This document shows positions 1 to 7,815 of a DNA stretch of 64,000 bases, in pieces. Both the position numbers and the translations under genes were made by a program. Every line of letters starts with the position of its first letter. Positions within the stretch are counted from its first letter, which is position 1. Where the stretch lies: positions 32,664 through 96,663 of the forward strand of contig CAMVDV010000006.1 of the NCBI GenBank assembly GCA_947166305.1, given 5' to 3'. The DNA is from an uncultured Prevotellaceae bacterium. Its GTDB lineage: Bacteria; Bacteroidota; Bacteroidia; Bacteroidales; Bacteroidaceae. The notes beneath the pieces were generated by a model. The model ran no database searches. It was not told where the DNA came from and saw only the letters and a list, made by a program, of their open reading frames with translations.

Positions 1-515
1 CGGGAAGGTTGGCCCAGTATGCTTCAAATACCTTGCCGCCATCCTTTGTGTCGGCCATCCAGAAGGTCTGCTGGTTCTTGCTTACGCTGCCGACAACCTC
101 TGTGATGTAGCCCGTGATGGTATATGTCTCGGTGGAAGTTGCTCCGTCGGCCAATGCTTTGGCAAGCTCAGCAGCCTTGGCACAAGTAACCTCTGTGCCG
201 GCAGGCGCTGGAGTGTCGCCACTGCCATCGTCCGCAAGAATTTCAACTGTGGCATTCTTCATCTCAGGAGTGACGTTGCCGTTGTTGGCGTTGACGTACT
301 TCATGAGCTTGCCCGTTATCTTCACCTTTGTGCCTGCTGTGAAGGCCGTCACGCCATCCGGCAGGTTGGCCCAGTATGCTTCGAATACTCTGCCACCATC
401 TTTTGTGTCGGCCATCCAGAAGGTCTGCTGGTTGCGGCTTACGTCGCCAATGACCTCGGTGATGTAGCCCGTGATGGTATATGTCTCGGTGGAAGTTGCT
501 CCGTCGGCCAAAGCC
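1..515 (-). repeat. 357-bp in-gene tandem duplication
   Basis: The stretch around 114-155 reappears around 471-512 (offset 357 bp, 119 codons), with flanking sequence also matching at 1-110 and 360-470. It encodes the two OB-like modules of the lipoprotein. Because the left copy reaches the window edge, further copies may lie outside. Confidence 0.85.
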
Positions 516-697
516 TTGGTCAGCTCGGCGGCTTGGGCACAAGTCACCGGCGTGCCTTCATTCGTTGAAGAACCGCCGTCACCGCTCGTGCTGCTGCTCT
601 TGTCAGGCAGGTTGAAGGGAGCGGGAACGTCAACACAGCTGCTGAAGGCAAATGCTGTCAGCAACATGAGTGCAAATACTTTGAAAGTCTTTTTCAT
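1..697 (-). CDS. OB-fold repeat surface lipoprotein (3' end outside window)
   Basis: This minus-strand gene starts with MKKTFKVFALMLLTAFAFSSC, a lipoprotein signal peptide with lipobox FSSC, and reads open to the left edge, so the C-terminus is missing. After a Ser/Gly-rich linker come two near-identical modules of 119 residues, each beginning VTCAxAAEL and containing TYTITGYITEV, QQTFWMADTKDGG and VFEAYWANLP. This pattern fits the small Bacteroidetes OB-fold domains found in surface lipoproteins. It lies 43 bp downstream of the DUF5689 lipoprotein and probably shares the operon promoter upstream of the TonB receptor. Lipoprotein status is clear from sequence; an OB-fold nucleic-acid or ligand-binding role is inferred from resemblance. 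Confidence 0.8.
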   Translation of the reverse strand, partial: MKKTFKVFALMLLTAFAFSSCVDVPAPFNLPDKSSSTSGDGGSSTNEGTPVTCAQAAELTKALADGATSTETYTITGYITEVIGDVSRNQQTFWMADTKDGGRVFEAYWANLPDGVTAFTAGTKVKITGKLMKYVNANNGNVTPEMKNATVEILADDGSGDTPAPAGTEVTCAKAAELAKALADGATSTETYTITGYITEVVGSVSKNQQTFWMADTKDGGKVFEAYWANLP

Positions 698-740
698 AAT
701 GTATGTCTGTTTTTATATGTTTCTATCTTCTTTGTTTTCG

Positions 741-1583
741 TTATTTTGTCCAAGCCAAGTCGCTCTGTGTGCGGGCAAGTATCTGCCAAGTGCCACGATA
801 GATGGTGGCAATGCCATAGAGCTCGACGGTTCCTTCGGGGATAGCCACGCCCTTGAATGTGGCATAGGTGCTGGTGCGGAGCACGCACTTGCTGCCAGCA
901 TTGCCGCCCGAGAGCGTTCGGTTCACGCAGTTGCTCACAAGGCTGACCGAGCCGTCGTCGGGAGCAATGATGGGTGTGCCTTCCCTGCCGATGGTCACTC
1001 CGCTAAGGCGAACCACTCTTCCTGCTTGCTGAGCCATCGTCTTGCTTGCATCGAAGTCGAGCGTGTCGACCTTCATTGTGCCAAAAGCCAAGGCTTCGGA
1101 ACTATTGTCCATGATGAGGCGGACGTGTTGCTTCCAATCGGAAAGCTCCATGCGTCCGAGGCCACCGTTGTAGAGGCCTCCTATCTGTGCCTGATTGCCA
1201 TAGCCTCCGATGTAGAGATCTTTGAGGTTGATGAGAAGTTTCTGTCCGACGGGCATCATTGCTCCCTGGTCGGAGCCGTTGATGCCGATGATGATGCCGC
1301 CCGTCTCATCCTGTACGGAGAGTTGCTTGTAGAGGTTGTCGCCATAGTCGTTGCCGTTGACCACGCATCGCAGCCAGAGGTCCTCCGTTATCTGTTTGTA
1401 GTTGTCGCTGCTGATGGTGTTGGCATACCTTGTTTGCAGTTCGGCAATGGTGACGGTTGTGCCAGCCTCGAGGCTGTTGTTGCCATAAGGGATGCCTTCG
1501 GGCACGTCCCAGTCTTTGTTCTGGCAGGACGAGAAAGCAAAGACGCCTGTCAGCAGAGCGATGATATATGTGTGCTTGTTCAT
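741..1583 (-). CDS. DUF5689 domain lipoprotein
   Basis: 280 aa. The N-terminus MNKHTYIIALLTGVFAFSSCQNK is a lipoprotein signal peptide (Cys20). The body contains TVTIAELQTRYAN, ITEDLWLRCVVNGNDYGDN, LYKQLSVQDETGGIIIGI and GQKLLINLKDLYIGGYGNQAQIG, the arrangement of the Bacteroidetes DUF5689 family with OB-like beta strands. It lies 39 bp downstream of the TonB receptor gene and 43 bp upstream of the OB-fold lipoprotein, so all three look co-transcribed. Such lipoproteins accompany TonB receptors and are probably surface exposed. The ligand is not known; the neighbouring secreted nuclease makes a nucleic-acid product one possibility. Confidence 0.85.
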   Translation of the reverse strand: MNKHTYIIALLTGVFAFSSCQNKDWDVPEGIPYGNNSLEAGTTVTIAELQTRYANTISSDNYKQITEDLWLRCVVNGNDYGDNLYKQLSVQDETGGIIIGINGSDQGAMMPVGQKLLINLKDLYIGGYGNQAQIGGLYNGGLGRMELSDWKQHVRLIMDNSSEALAFGTMKVDTLDFDASKTMAQQAGRVVRLSGVTIGREGTPIIAPDDGSVSLVSNCVNRTLSGGNAGSKCVLRTSTYATFKGVAIPEGTVELYGIATIYRGTWQILARTQSDLAWTK

Positions 1584-1622
1584 TGTGTTGCTCTTATATA
1601 AATATAAATAATGTATGAGGAA

Positions 1623-4190
1623 TTAGAATCGATAGTTCAGATTGAGCATGAAGTTGAAGCCCTGAGCATAGAACTTCTTGGCGTTCTTCTCGAAGTTGTA
1701 GGTGCGAGGCTTGGTCGTCACTTCTGTGCCTGTGCTTTCCGTCTCCGTCACGCTGTAGTTGCTTCGGCTCTGTTCGTAGCCGCCCGTCGTGATGTTGCGG
1801 CGGTTTGTGAGATTGCAGAGCTGAAGGTTGACGCTGAGGGGATGGTGGAAGACATTGAACTGCCTGCCGATGCTTGCATCGAGCATGAAGCCGCCGTTGC
1901 CTTTTGCCTGGCCCGGCACGTCGTACTCGCCGGCATGATAGCGACCTGCATTCCTGAGGTTGGTCTCGTAGCGCATGTTGGTGCTGTAGGAGAGGTAGAT
2001 GCGGTCGTAGTAGTTGCCGGTCAAGCCAAGGTACCAACGTTTAATGCGATAGTTCAGGCCGAGGCTTGCTGCTGCCAGAGGCGTACCGCTCACGCGCATT
2101 CCGTCGTTGTGGCAAATCTCCTCATGCATTTCTCCGGAGGTACTGTTCATCCAGTTGACGTTAGTATTGTCGGTGTATTTTGCCTCGCTGTAGGTTCCGA
2201 GAGCTACGAGGTCGAGGTTGCTGGCAAGCCTTACCTTCAGTCCGAGCTCTACGCCGGCATATTCTTTCTTCACACCGGTGAGGCTGTTGTAGGAGAAGCT
2301 GTTGCTGTCGTCGTTGTAGAACTGTTGCCATTCGTTGCCATCGTGCATGTAATAGTAATAACCGCTCAGGTTGAGGCGGAACCACTTGTTGCTGATGGCA
2401 TAGCCAAGCTCAGCGCTGAGCACCTTTTCGTTGCGGAGGTCTTGCACGAAGTCATTGTTCATCTCGGGGCACATGAAGGCGACTGCTGCTCCGGGCGCAC
2501 GGAGTTCGTAGCCCAGGCCTGCGGTGATGGCGTGCCCTCTGCCGAGGTTGATGGTGGAACCCATCTTCATGCCTCCGTCGAGGAAGTGGGCGATGCTGCT
2601 CTTGCCATAGCTGTTGTCCTGGAAGAGGCCGTTGCGCATGAAGCCTTCGCGCCACATACGTCGACCGCCAATCTTGCCTGTGATGAAGCTATGCATGATG
2701 CTGCGGTCCATGGTGAAGCTTGTCCAGAGCTTGACGTCCTGGTTCCAGAGGTCGTAGTCGTAGCCGTAGCGGTCGCCCTCGATGAGTTTCTGATAGCCAT
2801 GGTTGACGTCGTACATAGCTTCGGTCGAAGTTTCCTGATAGTCGCCCACGAGGTAGGTGTTGGTGTTGTGGAAGTATTGTCCGCCAAGGAGGTCTTCTAC
2901 AGTCCTGTAGTGCGAGCCGCGGTTGCTGAGCAGCTGTACGCCTGCGCTGAACTTGGCACCTGGCTTGACGTTCCACTCGTAGGTGCTCGAGAGGTTGGAC
3001 ATGAGGTGATTGTTGTGACGGGCTTCTATCCAGTAGATGGCGTCTGCACCGATTTTGTTGAGCTGTGTGTTGGCAAAGTAAAGCTCGTCGAAGTTTATCT
3101 GACGATAAGGTTCGTCCTGCCAGTTGTCGTAGGCCGTCCAGAAGGCAGCATTGTCGTAGCTGTAGTCGCCGTCGCGTCCCCATACATCATAATTGTACGA
3201 AGGGAAGCGCTTCCAGTAGTCGGGATGCGGGTTGGTGCCGCTGTAGTTGAGCTTCGTACTCTTGTACTCGGCAAACTTGAGGAAAGCGCTTGTGGTGAGC
3301 TTCATGTTGTCCTTGATGTTGTAGTCCCAAGTGATGAGGAAGCTCGGCTCATAGTTCGTGACGACGCGGCTGGCGCGCTTCTTGCCACCCTGATAGCCCC
3401 AGTAGGGGTTATACTGGTAGTCGTTGGCAAGCCAGTATGCTTCGTCTGTGCTTGCACCGGCCGTGGCGCGTTCTGTCGGGCTGCACCATGCGGCGATGTT
3501 GAGCGAGTGCCTGTCGTTGATGAGCTTCTGGGCGGACATGAAGAAGGAGAGGCTATTGTAGAAAGTACCTTTGATGGCAGCCGTCCGCATGTTCGACCAT
3601 CTGTAGCCAACGGTGCCGAAGAAGGCCCATCCGCTCTTGCTCAGTCCTGTGCCATAGCTGTACATGGCACGGAGCGTGTAGTTGCGATTGGCACCGGAGA
3701 GCGTCACCTTGTGTCCGGCAGGCATCTGGCTGGCGCGCAGATTGTAGTTGCTGCTACCTCCCATACCACTGAAGGAGAAGTTGTTGCCCTCGAAGGCTCC
3801 CACGTCGTCCTTGTTGCGCATGGCGTCGTTCATGCCGCCGATGGTGGAGTAGGAGAAGCGTCCGTTCTCCGGATTGTTGACCTGTACGCCGTTCATGTAG
3901 ATGTCGTTGAAGGCATTGTCCAGTGCGCGATACTTGAACCAGATGCCGCTCCAGGCCCATCCGATTTGGCTTTGATAGACGTTGGTGGTGGAGTTGATGC
4001 GGATGACGTCGGACGTGATGTCGTCATTCTCGCCGAGCTGCGACTCGGTGAAGGTGAAGTTGCTCTCGTCGTCCAGCAGCTCTTGCTCCATCGTGCTCAG
4101 CGAATCCACGCCAGCCGTCTCGTAGGTCTGTGCGTGGCTAAATGGCGTTGTCGCAAGGAGCAACGCCAATAGCAGATGTCTCTTTTTCAT
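1623..4190 (-). CDS. TonB-dependent receptor-like outer membrane protein
   Basis: 855 aa with Sec signal MKKRHLLLALLLATTPFSHAQ. The N-terminal part has plug-like text (INSTTNVYQSQIGWAWSGIWFKY, FNDIYMNGVQVNNPENGRF), followed by a long aromatic-rich beta barrel that ends in LNLNYRF, a terminal Phe as usual for outer membrane barrels. No N-terminal carboxypeptidase-regulatory-like domain is visible, so it is shorter than a SusC-type receptor. It is first in a minus-strand operon with two lipoproteins and diverges from a secreted EEP-family phosphohydrolase. The family imports substrates across the outer membrane using TonB energy; the substrate is unknown. Confidence 0.88.
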   Translation of the reverse strand: MKKRHLLLALLLATTPFSHAQTYETAGVDSLSTMEQELLDDESNFTFTESQLGENDDITSDVIRINSTTNVYQSQIGWAWSGIWFKYRALDNAFNDIYMNGVQVNNPENGRFSYSTIGGMNDAMRNKDDVGAFEGNNFSFSGMGGSSNYNLRASQMPAGHKVTLSGANRNYTLRAMYSYGTGLSKSGWAFFGTVGYRWSNMRTAAIKGTFYNSLSFFMSAQKLINDRHSLNIAAWCSPTERATAGASTDEAYWLANDYQYNPYWGYQGGKKRASRVVTNYEPSFLITWDYNIKDNMKLTTSAFLKFAEYKSTKLNYSGTNPHPDYWKRFPSYNYDVWGRDGDYSYDNAAFWTAYDNWQDEPYRQINFDELYFANTQLNKIGADAIYWIEARHNNHLMSNLSSTYEWNVKPGAKFSAGVQLLSNRGSHYRTVEDLLGGQYFHNTNTYLVGDYQETSTEAMYDVNHGYQKLIEGDRYGYDYDLWNQDVKLWTSFTMDRSIMHSFITGKIGGRRMWREGFMRNGLFQDNSYGKSSIAHFLDGGMKMGSTINLGRGHAITAGLGYELRAPGAAVAFMCPEMNNDFVQDLRNEKVLSAELGYAISNKWFRLNLSGYYYYMHDGNEWQQFYNDDSNSFSYNSLTGVKKEYAGVELGLKVRLASNLDLVALGTYSEAKYTDNTNVNWMNSTSGEMHEEICHNDGMRVSGTPLAAASLGLNYRIKRWYLGLTGNYYDRIYLSYSTNMRYETNLRNAGRYHAGEYDVPGQAKGNGGFMLDASIGRQFNVFHHPLSVNLQLCNLTNRRNITTGGYEQSRSNYSVTETESTGTEVTTKPRTYNFEKNAKKFYAQGFNFMLNLNYRF

Positions 4191-4225
4191 GTATGATTTT
4201 ATGTTTATTTTAATTTATTATGGTG

Positions 4226-4233
4226 CAAACTTA
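4226..4233 (-). promoter_or_regulatory. -7 box for the TonB receptor operon
   Basis: On the minus strand the box reads TAAGTTTG, matching the Bacteroidetes TAnnTTTG consensus, about 36 bp before the receptor start. A minus-strand TTG lies 22 bp further upstream (4256-4258). Confidence 0.6.
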
Positions 4234-4307
4234 TAAAAAATTATGCTATCTTCGGCAAGTTGCTGCATATTTTTTTCCTTAATTGCATTTTCTACCCGAA
4301 AAAGCAT

Positions 4308-4315
4308 TAACTTTG
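4308..4315 (+). promoter_or_regulatory. -7 box for the secreted EEP gene
   Basis: TAACTTTG, with a TTG at 4283-4285 (22 bp spacing), about 46 bp before the start codon at 4362. It is divergent from the receptor promoter, the two sharing a 171-bp intergenic region. Confidence 0.6.
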
Positions 4316-4361
4316 CGCTGTCAAGAGACAAGCTACACACGATATTTAACTCAAATCAGAC

Positions 4362-5408
4362 ATGAAACATACCTTCTTTCTCTTCGTTGCAGCACTTCTT
4401 TTGTGCTCGGGTCTTGCCGACGCCCAGTCGCGCAAGCTCATGGTCCACGCCGTCGGCTTCTACAATCTGGAGAATCTCTTCGACACTTGCCACGATGCGC
4501 ACAAGAACGACTACGACTTCCTGCCCGACGGCTCTTACCATTGGGACGGGCAAAAGTACTCCAACAAGCTGGCAAACATGGCTCGCGTGCTTTGCGACAT
4601 GGGCACCGACAAACTTCCCTACGGCGCGAGCATCATCGGCGTGAGCGAGGTGGAAAACGACAAGGCGCTCGACGACCTGATGGCCGTGCCCTGCATGAAG
4701 CAAAGGGGCTACAAGTATGTCCACCTCGAAGGCCCCGACAAGCGAGGCGTGGACTGTGCCCTCATCTACAACCCTAAGGCTTTCCACATCGAAAAGGTGT
4801 TCCACAGGCTCTACGTCTTTGAGAACGGCGACACGGCTCGCCAGACGCGTCCTTTCCTCTGCGTGCAGGGCCGACTGGCGGGCGACAAACTCACCGTCGT
4901 GGTGTGCCATTGGCCGAGCAGGGCGTCGGAAGGAGTCTTCCGCGACGCAGGCGGACGCCAGGTTCGTGCTCTGACCGACAGCATACGGCAGGCCGATCCC
5001 GGGCAACGCATCATGGTGATGGGCGACATGAACGACGATCCCGACAATACCTCGATGGCAAAGTACCTGGGAGCCAAGCGCAAGATGAAGGAAGTGGGCG
5101 ACGGCGACTTCTACAATCCTTGGTGGGACGTGCTGCGGAAGAAGGGGCAGGGCACGCTCAGCTTTCAGGGCGGATGGAATCTCTTCGACCAGATTGTCCT
5201 CTCGCGCAATATGCTCGACACGGATGGGACGAAGCAATACGACGGACTGACACTCTACGATTACAAAATCTTCCGCCGCGACTACCTCCTACAGCAGGAA
5301 GGAAAATATAAAGGTACGCCCAAGCGCACGCACGCGGGAGGGGTTTGGCTCAACGGATTCAGCGACCACCTGCCCACCGTCACTTATCTCGTCAAGGCCA
5401 CCAAGTGA
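4362..5408 (+). CDS. Secreted endonuclease/exonuclease/phosphatase family protein
   Basis: 348 aa with signal peptide MKHTFFLFVAALLLCSGLADAQ. The metal-dependent EEP motifs appear in order: FYNLENLFD, VSEVEND (metal-binding Glu), RGVDCALIY, VVCHWPSR (catalytic His), MGDMNDDP (GDxN) and FSDHLPTV (SDHxP). This is the DNase I-like fold, which hydrolyses phosphodiesters in nucleic acids or phospho-head groups. It diverges from a TonB receptor and two OB-like lipoproteins, consistent with an envelope system handling a phosphodiester substrate; that link is inferred from position only. Catalytic residues appear complete. Exact substrate is unknown. Confidence 0.9.
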   Translation: MKHTFFLFVAALLLCSGLADAQSRKLMVHAVGFYNLENLFDTCHDAHKNDYDFLPDGSYHWDGQKYSNKLANMARVLCDMGTDKLPYGASIIGVSEVENDKALDDLMAVPCMKQRGYKYVHLEGPDKRGVDCALIYNPKAFHIEKVFHRLYVFENGDTARQTRPFLCVQGRLAGDKLTVVVCHWPSRASEGVFRDAGGRQVRALTDSIRQADPGQRIMVMGDMNDDPDNTSMAKYLGAKRKMKEVGDGDFYNPWWDVLRKKGQGTLSFQGGWNLFDQIVLSRNMLDTDGTKQYDGLTLYDYKIFRRDYLLQQEGKYKGTPKRTHAGGVWLNGFSDHLPTVTYLVKATK

Positions 5409-5481
5409 CTTCCCAAAGCCATGTGCCTGCAAAGTGGACATGACAAAGTGGCAAGAAAAAGAATAAATTGTAAATCTCAAA

Positions 5482-5512
5482 TTGCTAAAATGCAAAAATC
5501 TTCGTACCTTTG
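5482..5512 (+). promoter_or_regulatory. Promoter of fructose-bisphosphate aldolase gene
   Basis: TTG at 5482-5484 and TACCTTTG at 5505-5512 with 20 bp between them match the Bacteroidetes -33/-7 pattern very well. It leaves a leader of roughly 50 nt before the ATG at 5570. Confidence 0.8.
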
Positions 5513-5569
5513 CAGCCGCAAAACGCAGAAGATACTTTAGTTATATAAATAGTTAAACAGTAAATTATC

Positions 5570-6568
5570 ATGACAAGTTACAAAGAACTCGGACTTGTGA
5601 ACACCCGTGAGATGTTCAAAAAGGCAGTTGCTGGCGGCTATGCCATTCCAGCTTTCAATTTCAATACGCTCGAGCAGATGCAAGCCATCGTGCAGGCAGC
5701 CGTAGAGACTAAGTCTCCCGTCATAATGCAAGTGAGCAAGGGCGCACGTAACTACGCCAACGGCACCATCCTCCGCTACATGGCACAGGGTGCTGTGGAA
5801 TATGCCAAGGAACTCGGCTGCGAGAATCCCCAAATCGTGCTCCATCTGGACCACGGCGACAGCTTCGAGCTTTGCAAGGACTGCATCGACAACGGCTTCT
5901 CCAGCGTGATGTTCGACGGCAGCGCTCTCCCCTACGAGGAGAACATCCGCATCACCAAGCAGGTGGTGGAGTATGCTCATGCCCACGACGTGACCGTAGA
6001 GGCTGAGCTGGGCGTGCTGGCCGGCGTAGAAGACGAGGTTCAGGCCGAGAAAAGCCACTATACGAAGCCCGAAGAGGTCATCGACTTCGCCACACGCAGT
6101 GGTTGCGACAGCCTCGCCATCAGCATCGGTACGAGCCACGGCGCCTACAAGTTCACTCCCGAGCAGTGCACCCGCGACCCGAAGACCGGCAGGCTCGTGC
6201 CTCCTCCATTGGCCTTCGACATCCTGCACGAGATTGAGAAGAAGCTCCCCGGCTTCCCCATCGTGCTCCACGGCTCAAGCTCCGTGCCTCAGGAAGAGGT
6301 GGACACCATCAATGCCCACGGAGGCAAGCTGCCCGACGCAGTAGGTATCCCCGAAGAGCAACTCCGCGAGGCTAGCAAGAGCGCTGTCTGCAAGATCAAC
6401 ATCGACAGCGATAGCCGTCTGGCCATGACCGCTGCCATCCGCAAGCACTTCGACGAGAAGCCCGGCGACTTTGATCCCCGCCAGTATCTCAAGCCCGCTC
6501 GCGAGAACATGAAGAAGATGTACATCCACAAGATTGTAGAAGTGCTGGGCAGCAACAACAAGCTCTAA
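5570..6568 (+). CDS. fba: Class II fructose-bisphosphate aldolase
   Basis: 332 aa, cytoplasmic glycolysis/gluconeogenesis enzyme that interconverts fructose-1,6-bisphosphate with DHAP and glyceraldehyde-3-phosphate. Class II (zinc) signatures are visible: PAFNFNTLEQMQAIVQAA near the N-terminus, IVLHLDHGDSF with the catalytic Asp and a zinc His, VMFDGSALPYEENI, TVEAELGVLAGVED, SIGTSHGAYKF with a second zinc His, and IVLHGSSSVP with the third. Length fits the family. It stands alone between a strong promoter and a hairpin terminator. Confidence 0.95.
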   Translation: MTSYKELGLVNTREMFKKAVAGGYAIPAFNFNTLEQMQAIVQAAVETKSPVIMQVSKGARNYANGTILRYMAQGAVEYAKELGCENPQIVLHLDHGDSFELCKDCIDNGFSSVMFDGSALPYEENIRITKQVVEYAHAHDVTVEAELGVLAGVEDEVQAEKSHYTKPEEVIDFATRSGCDSLAISIGTSHGAYKFTPEQCTRDPKTGRLVPPPLAFDILHEIEKKLPGFPIVLHGSSSVPQEEVDTINAHGGKLPDAVGIPEEQLREASKSAVCKINIDSDSRLAMTAAIRKHFDEKPGDFDPRQYLKPARENMKKMYIHKIVEVLGSNNKL

Positions 6569-6620
6569 TCAACAAGGCTACGGGCGACAGCGACTGACAT
6601 TCAGTCCTGTCGGACATCAC

Positions 6621-6676
6621 AAGGCACATTCTCTGCCGTCATCCCATTCGGGAAAGGCGGCGAGAATGTGCCTTTT
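6621..6676 (+). terminator. Rho-independent terminator after fba
   Basis: AAGGCACATTCTC (6621-6633) pairs with GAGAATGTGCCTT (6662-6674), a perfect 13-bp stem, followed by a short T stretch. It lies 52 bp after the aldolase stop codon. Confidence 0.8.
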
Positions 6677-6794
6677 CTTGTATCCTGATGCAGGATGATC
6701 CTCTCCAAGCCACATCGTCATGCTTCTTTCGGCACGCCCTTGCAGCTCTGGCAGCCTTTTCTTTTTCCCAACATCGCACAGGGTGTTGATTGCA

Positions 6795-6860
6795 GCATCA
6801 TGACCATGCAATTGCTGCATCATCATGAAGCAATTGCTGCATCATGATGAAGCAACGATA
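6795..6860. repeat. 22-bp periodic array, locus 1
   Basis: GCATCATG-type units start at 6795, 6817 and 6839, exactly 22 bp apart, with the 11-bp half-unit ATGCAATTGCT/AAGCAATTGCT between them. The 20-mer CATCATGACCATGCAATTGC at 6796 recurs exactly at 49013 in locus 10. The rest of the 6569-7028 gap holds the fba terminator and the mtnN promoter; no other gene is supported. Confidence 0.85.
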
Positions 6861-6965
6861 ACCCTTCGCCCTTTTAGGAACCATGATACGCCGGTGGATT
6901 CACATCCCTGTGGCGTTTCAAGAAGAAAAACAGGCGGTGGAGACGCTTTCCGCAGGCCCCGAATG

Positions 6966-6996
6966 TTGCAAATGAGAGAAAATAGTCGTACCTTTG
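6966..6996 (+). promoter_or_regulatory. Promoter of the MTA/SAH nucleosidase gene
   Basis: TTG at 6966-6968 and TACCTTTG at 6989-6996, spacing 20 bp, 32 bp before the ATG at 7029. Its position shows that the longer in-frame reading from 6825 is not the real start. Confidence 0.8.
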
Positions 6997-7028
6997 CACG
7001 CGATTCAAAACAAAACGGCAATCAGTAC

Positions 7029-7724
7029 ATGGCAGAAAGAAAGACAATAGGCATCCTGACGGCGATGAGCGTGGAGTTTCGACAAGTGGCCGCCATGATG
7101 CAAGAGACGCAAACAGTAAGCTCCGGCCCGCAGGAATTTCTCGTAGGCAGGGTGGGAGAGAACCGGGTGGCACTGCTTCAATGCGGCATAGGCAAGACGA
7201 ATGCCGCCACGGGCGTCACCAATCTCATCATGACCTTCCGCCCCGACTGCGTCATCTCCACCGGAGCGGCAGGAGGAATCGACGCGAAACTGGGCGTGAT
7301 GGACGTCGTTGTGGGTAGCGAGGTCTGCTATCACGACGTCAATTGCGGCGACAACTGCGACCCGGGCCAAGTGCAAGGCCTGCCACGCCACTTCGTGGGC
7401 GACGAAAGGCTCGTCGGCATCGCCACAGCCCTGCAGACCGACGTCCGCATCGTGCCGGGTCTCATCTGCACGGGCGACCAGTTCATCACCAATCGCACGG
7501 AGCTCGACGTCATCAAGCAGAAGTATCCGCAGGGACTCGCCGTCGACATGGAAAGCGCAGCCATTGCCCAGGTCTGCTACCTCTGGCAAGTGCCCTTCCT
7601 CAGCTTCCGCATCATCAGCGACACCCCTGGCATCAAGGGACACTTCGACCAGTACCTTAACTTCTGGGAAACGATGGTCGACAAGAGTTTCAGCGTTACG
7701 AAAGAGTTCCTGAGCAACATCTGA
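7029..7724 (+). CDS. mtnN: 5'-methylthioadenosine/S-adenosylhomocysteine nucleosidase
   Basis: 231 aa from ATG 7029, chosen because a strong promoter lies just upstream and MAERKTIGILTAMSVEFRQV matches the usual start of the family. The enzyme cleaves adenine from MTA, SAH and 5'-deoxyadenosine in methionine salvage. Family marks are the N-terminal IGILTAMSVEF, the glycine-rich ISTGAAGGID, TGDQFI and VDMESAAIAQVC with the ligand-binding Met-Glu pair and catalytic-loop region ISDTPG. Length is typical (about 230 aa). It appears to be followed by, and possibly co-transcribed with, the EamA transporter gene 91 bp downstream. Confidence 0.92.
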   Translation: MAERKTIGILTAMSVEFRQVAAMMQETQTVSSGPQEFLVGRVGENRVALLQCGIGKTNAATGVTNLIMTFRPDCVISTGAAGGIDAKLGVMDVVVGSEVCYHDVNCGDNCDPGQVQGLPRHFVGDERLVGIATALQTDVRIVPGLICTGDQFITNRTELDVIKQKYPQGLAVDMESAAIAQVCYLWQVPFLSFRIISDTPGIKGHFDQYLNFWETMVDKSFSVTKEFLSNI

Positions 7725-7732
7725 TGGACACA

Positions 7733-7805
7733 GAGCCCCTGACGTCCTCAAAGAACTCTGAGCCCTTAAAGTCCTCATCGACCTTAATGGCCATAAAGTC
7801 CTGAA
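7733..7805. repeat. Degenerate 27-bp (9-bp sub-period) repeat
   Basis: GTCCTC/GTCCTG occurs at 7744, 7771 and 7798, 27 bp apart, and GAGCCC at 7733 and 7760. The text breaks into 9-mers such as AAAGAACTC, AAAGTCCTC and AAAGTCCTG. It fills the gap between mtnN and the transporter gene. Confidence 0.65.
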
Positions 7806-7815
7806 TAAGATTACA

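Noticed and set aside
471..1601. 376-codon plus-strand open frame
   Set aside because: Antisense to the two lipoprotein genes, composition biased, no domain.
1611..4172. 853-codon open frame on the plus strand
   Set aside because: It is antisense to the TonB receptor across nearly its whole length, has no recognisable domain and no signal peptide; the minus-strand protein has clear family features.
6825..7028. N-terminal extension of the MTA/SAH nucleosidase
   Set aside because: It runs through the 22-bp array and the promoter; the family start is at 7029.
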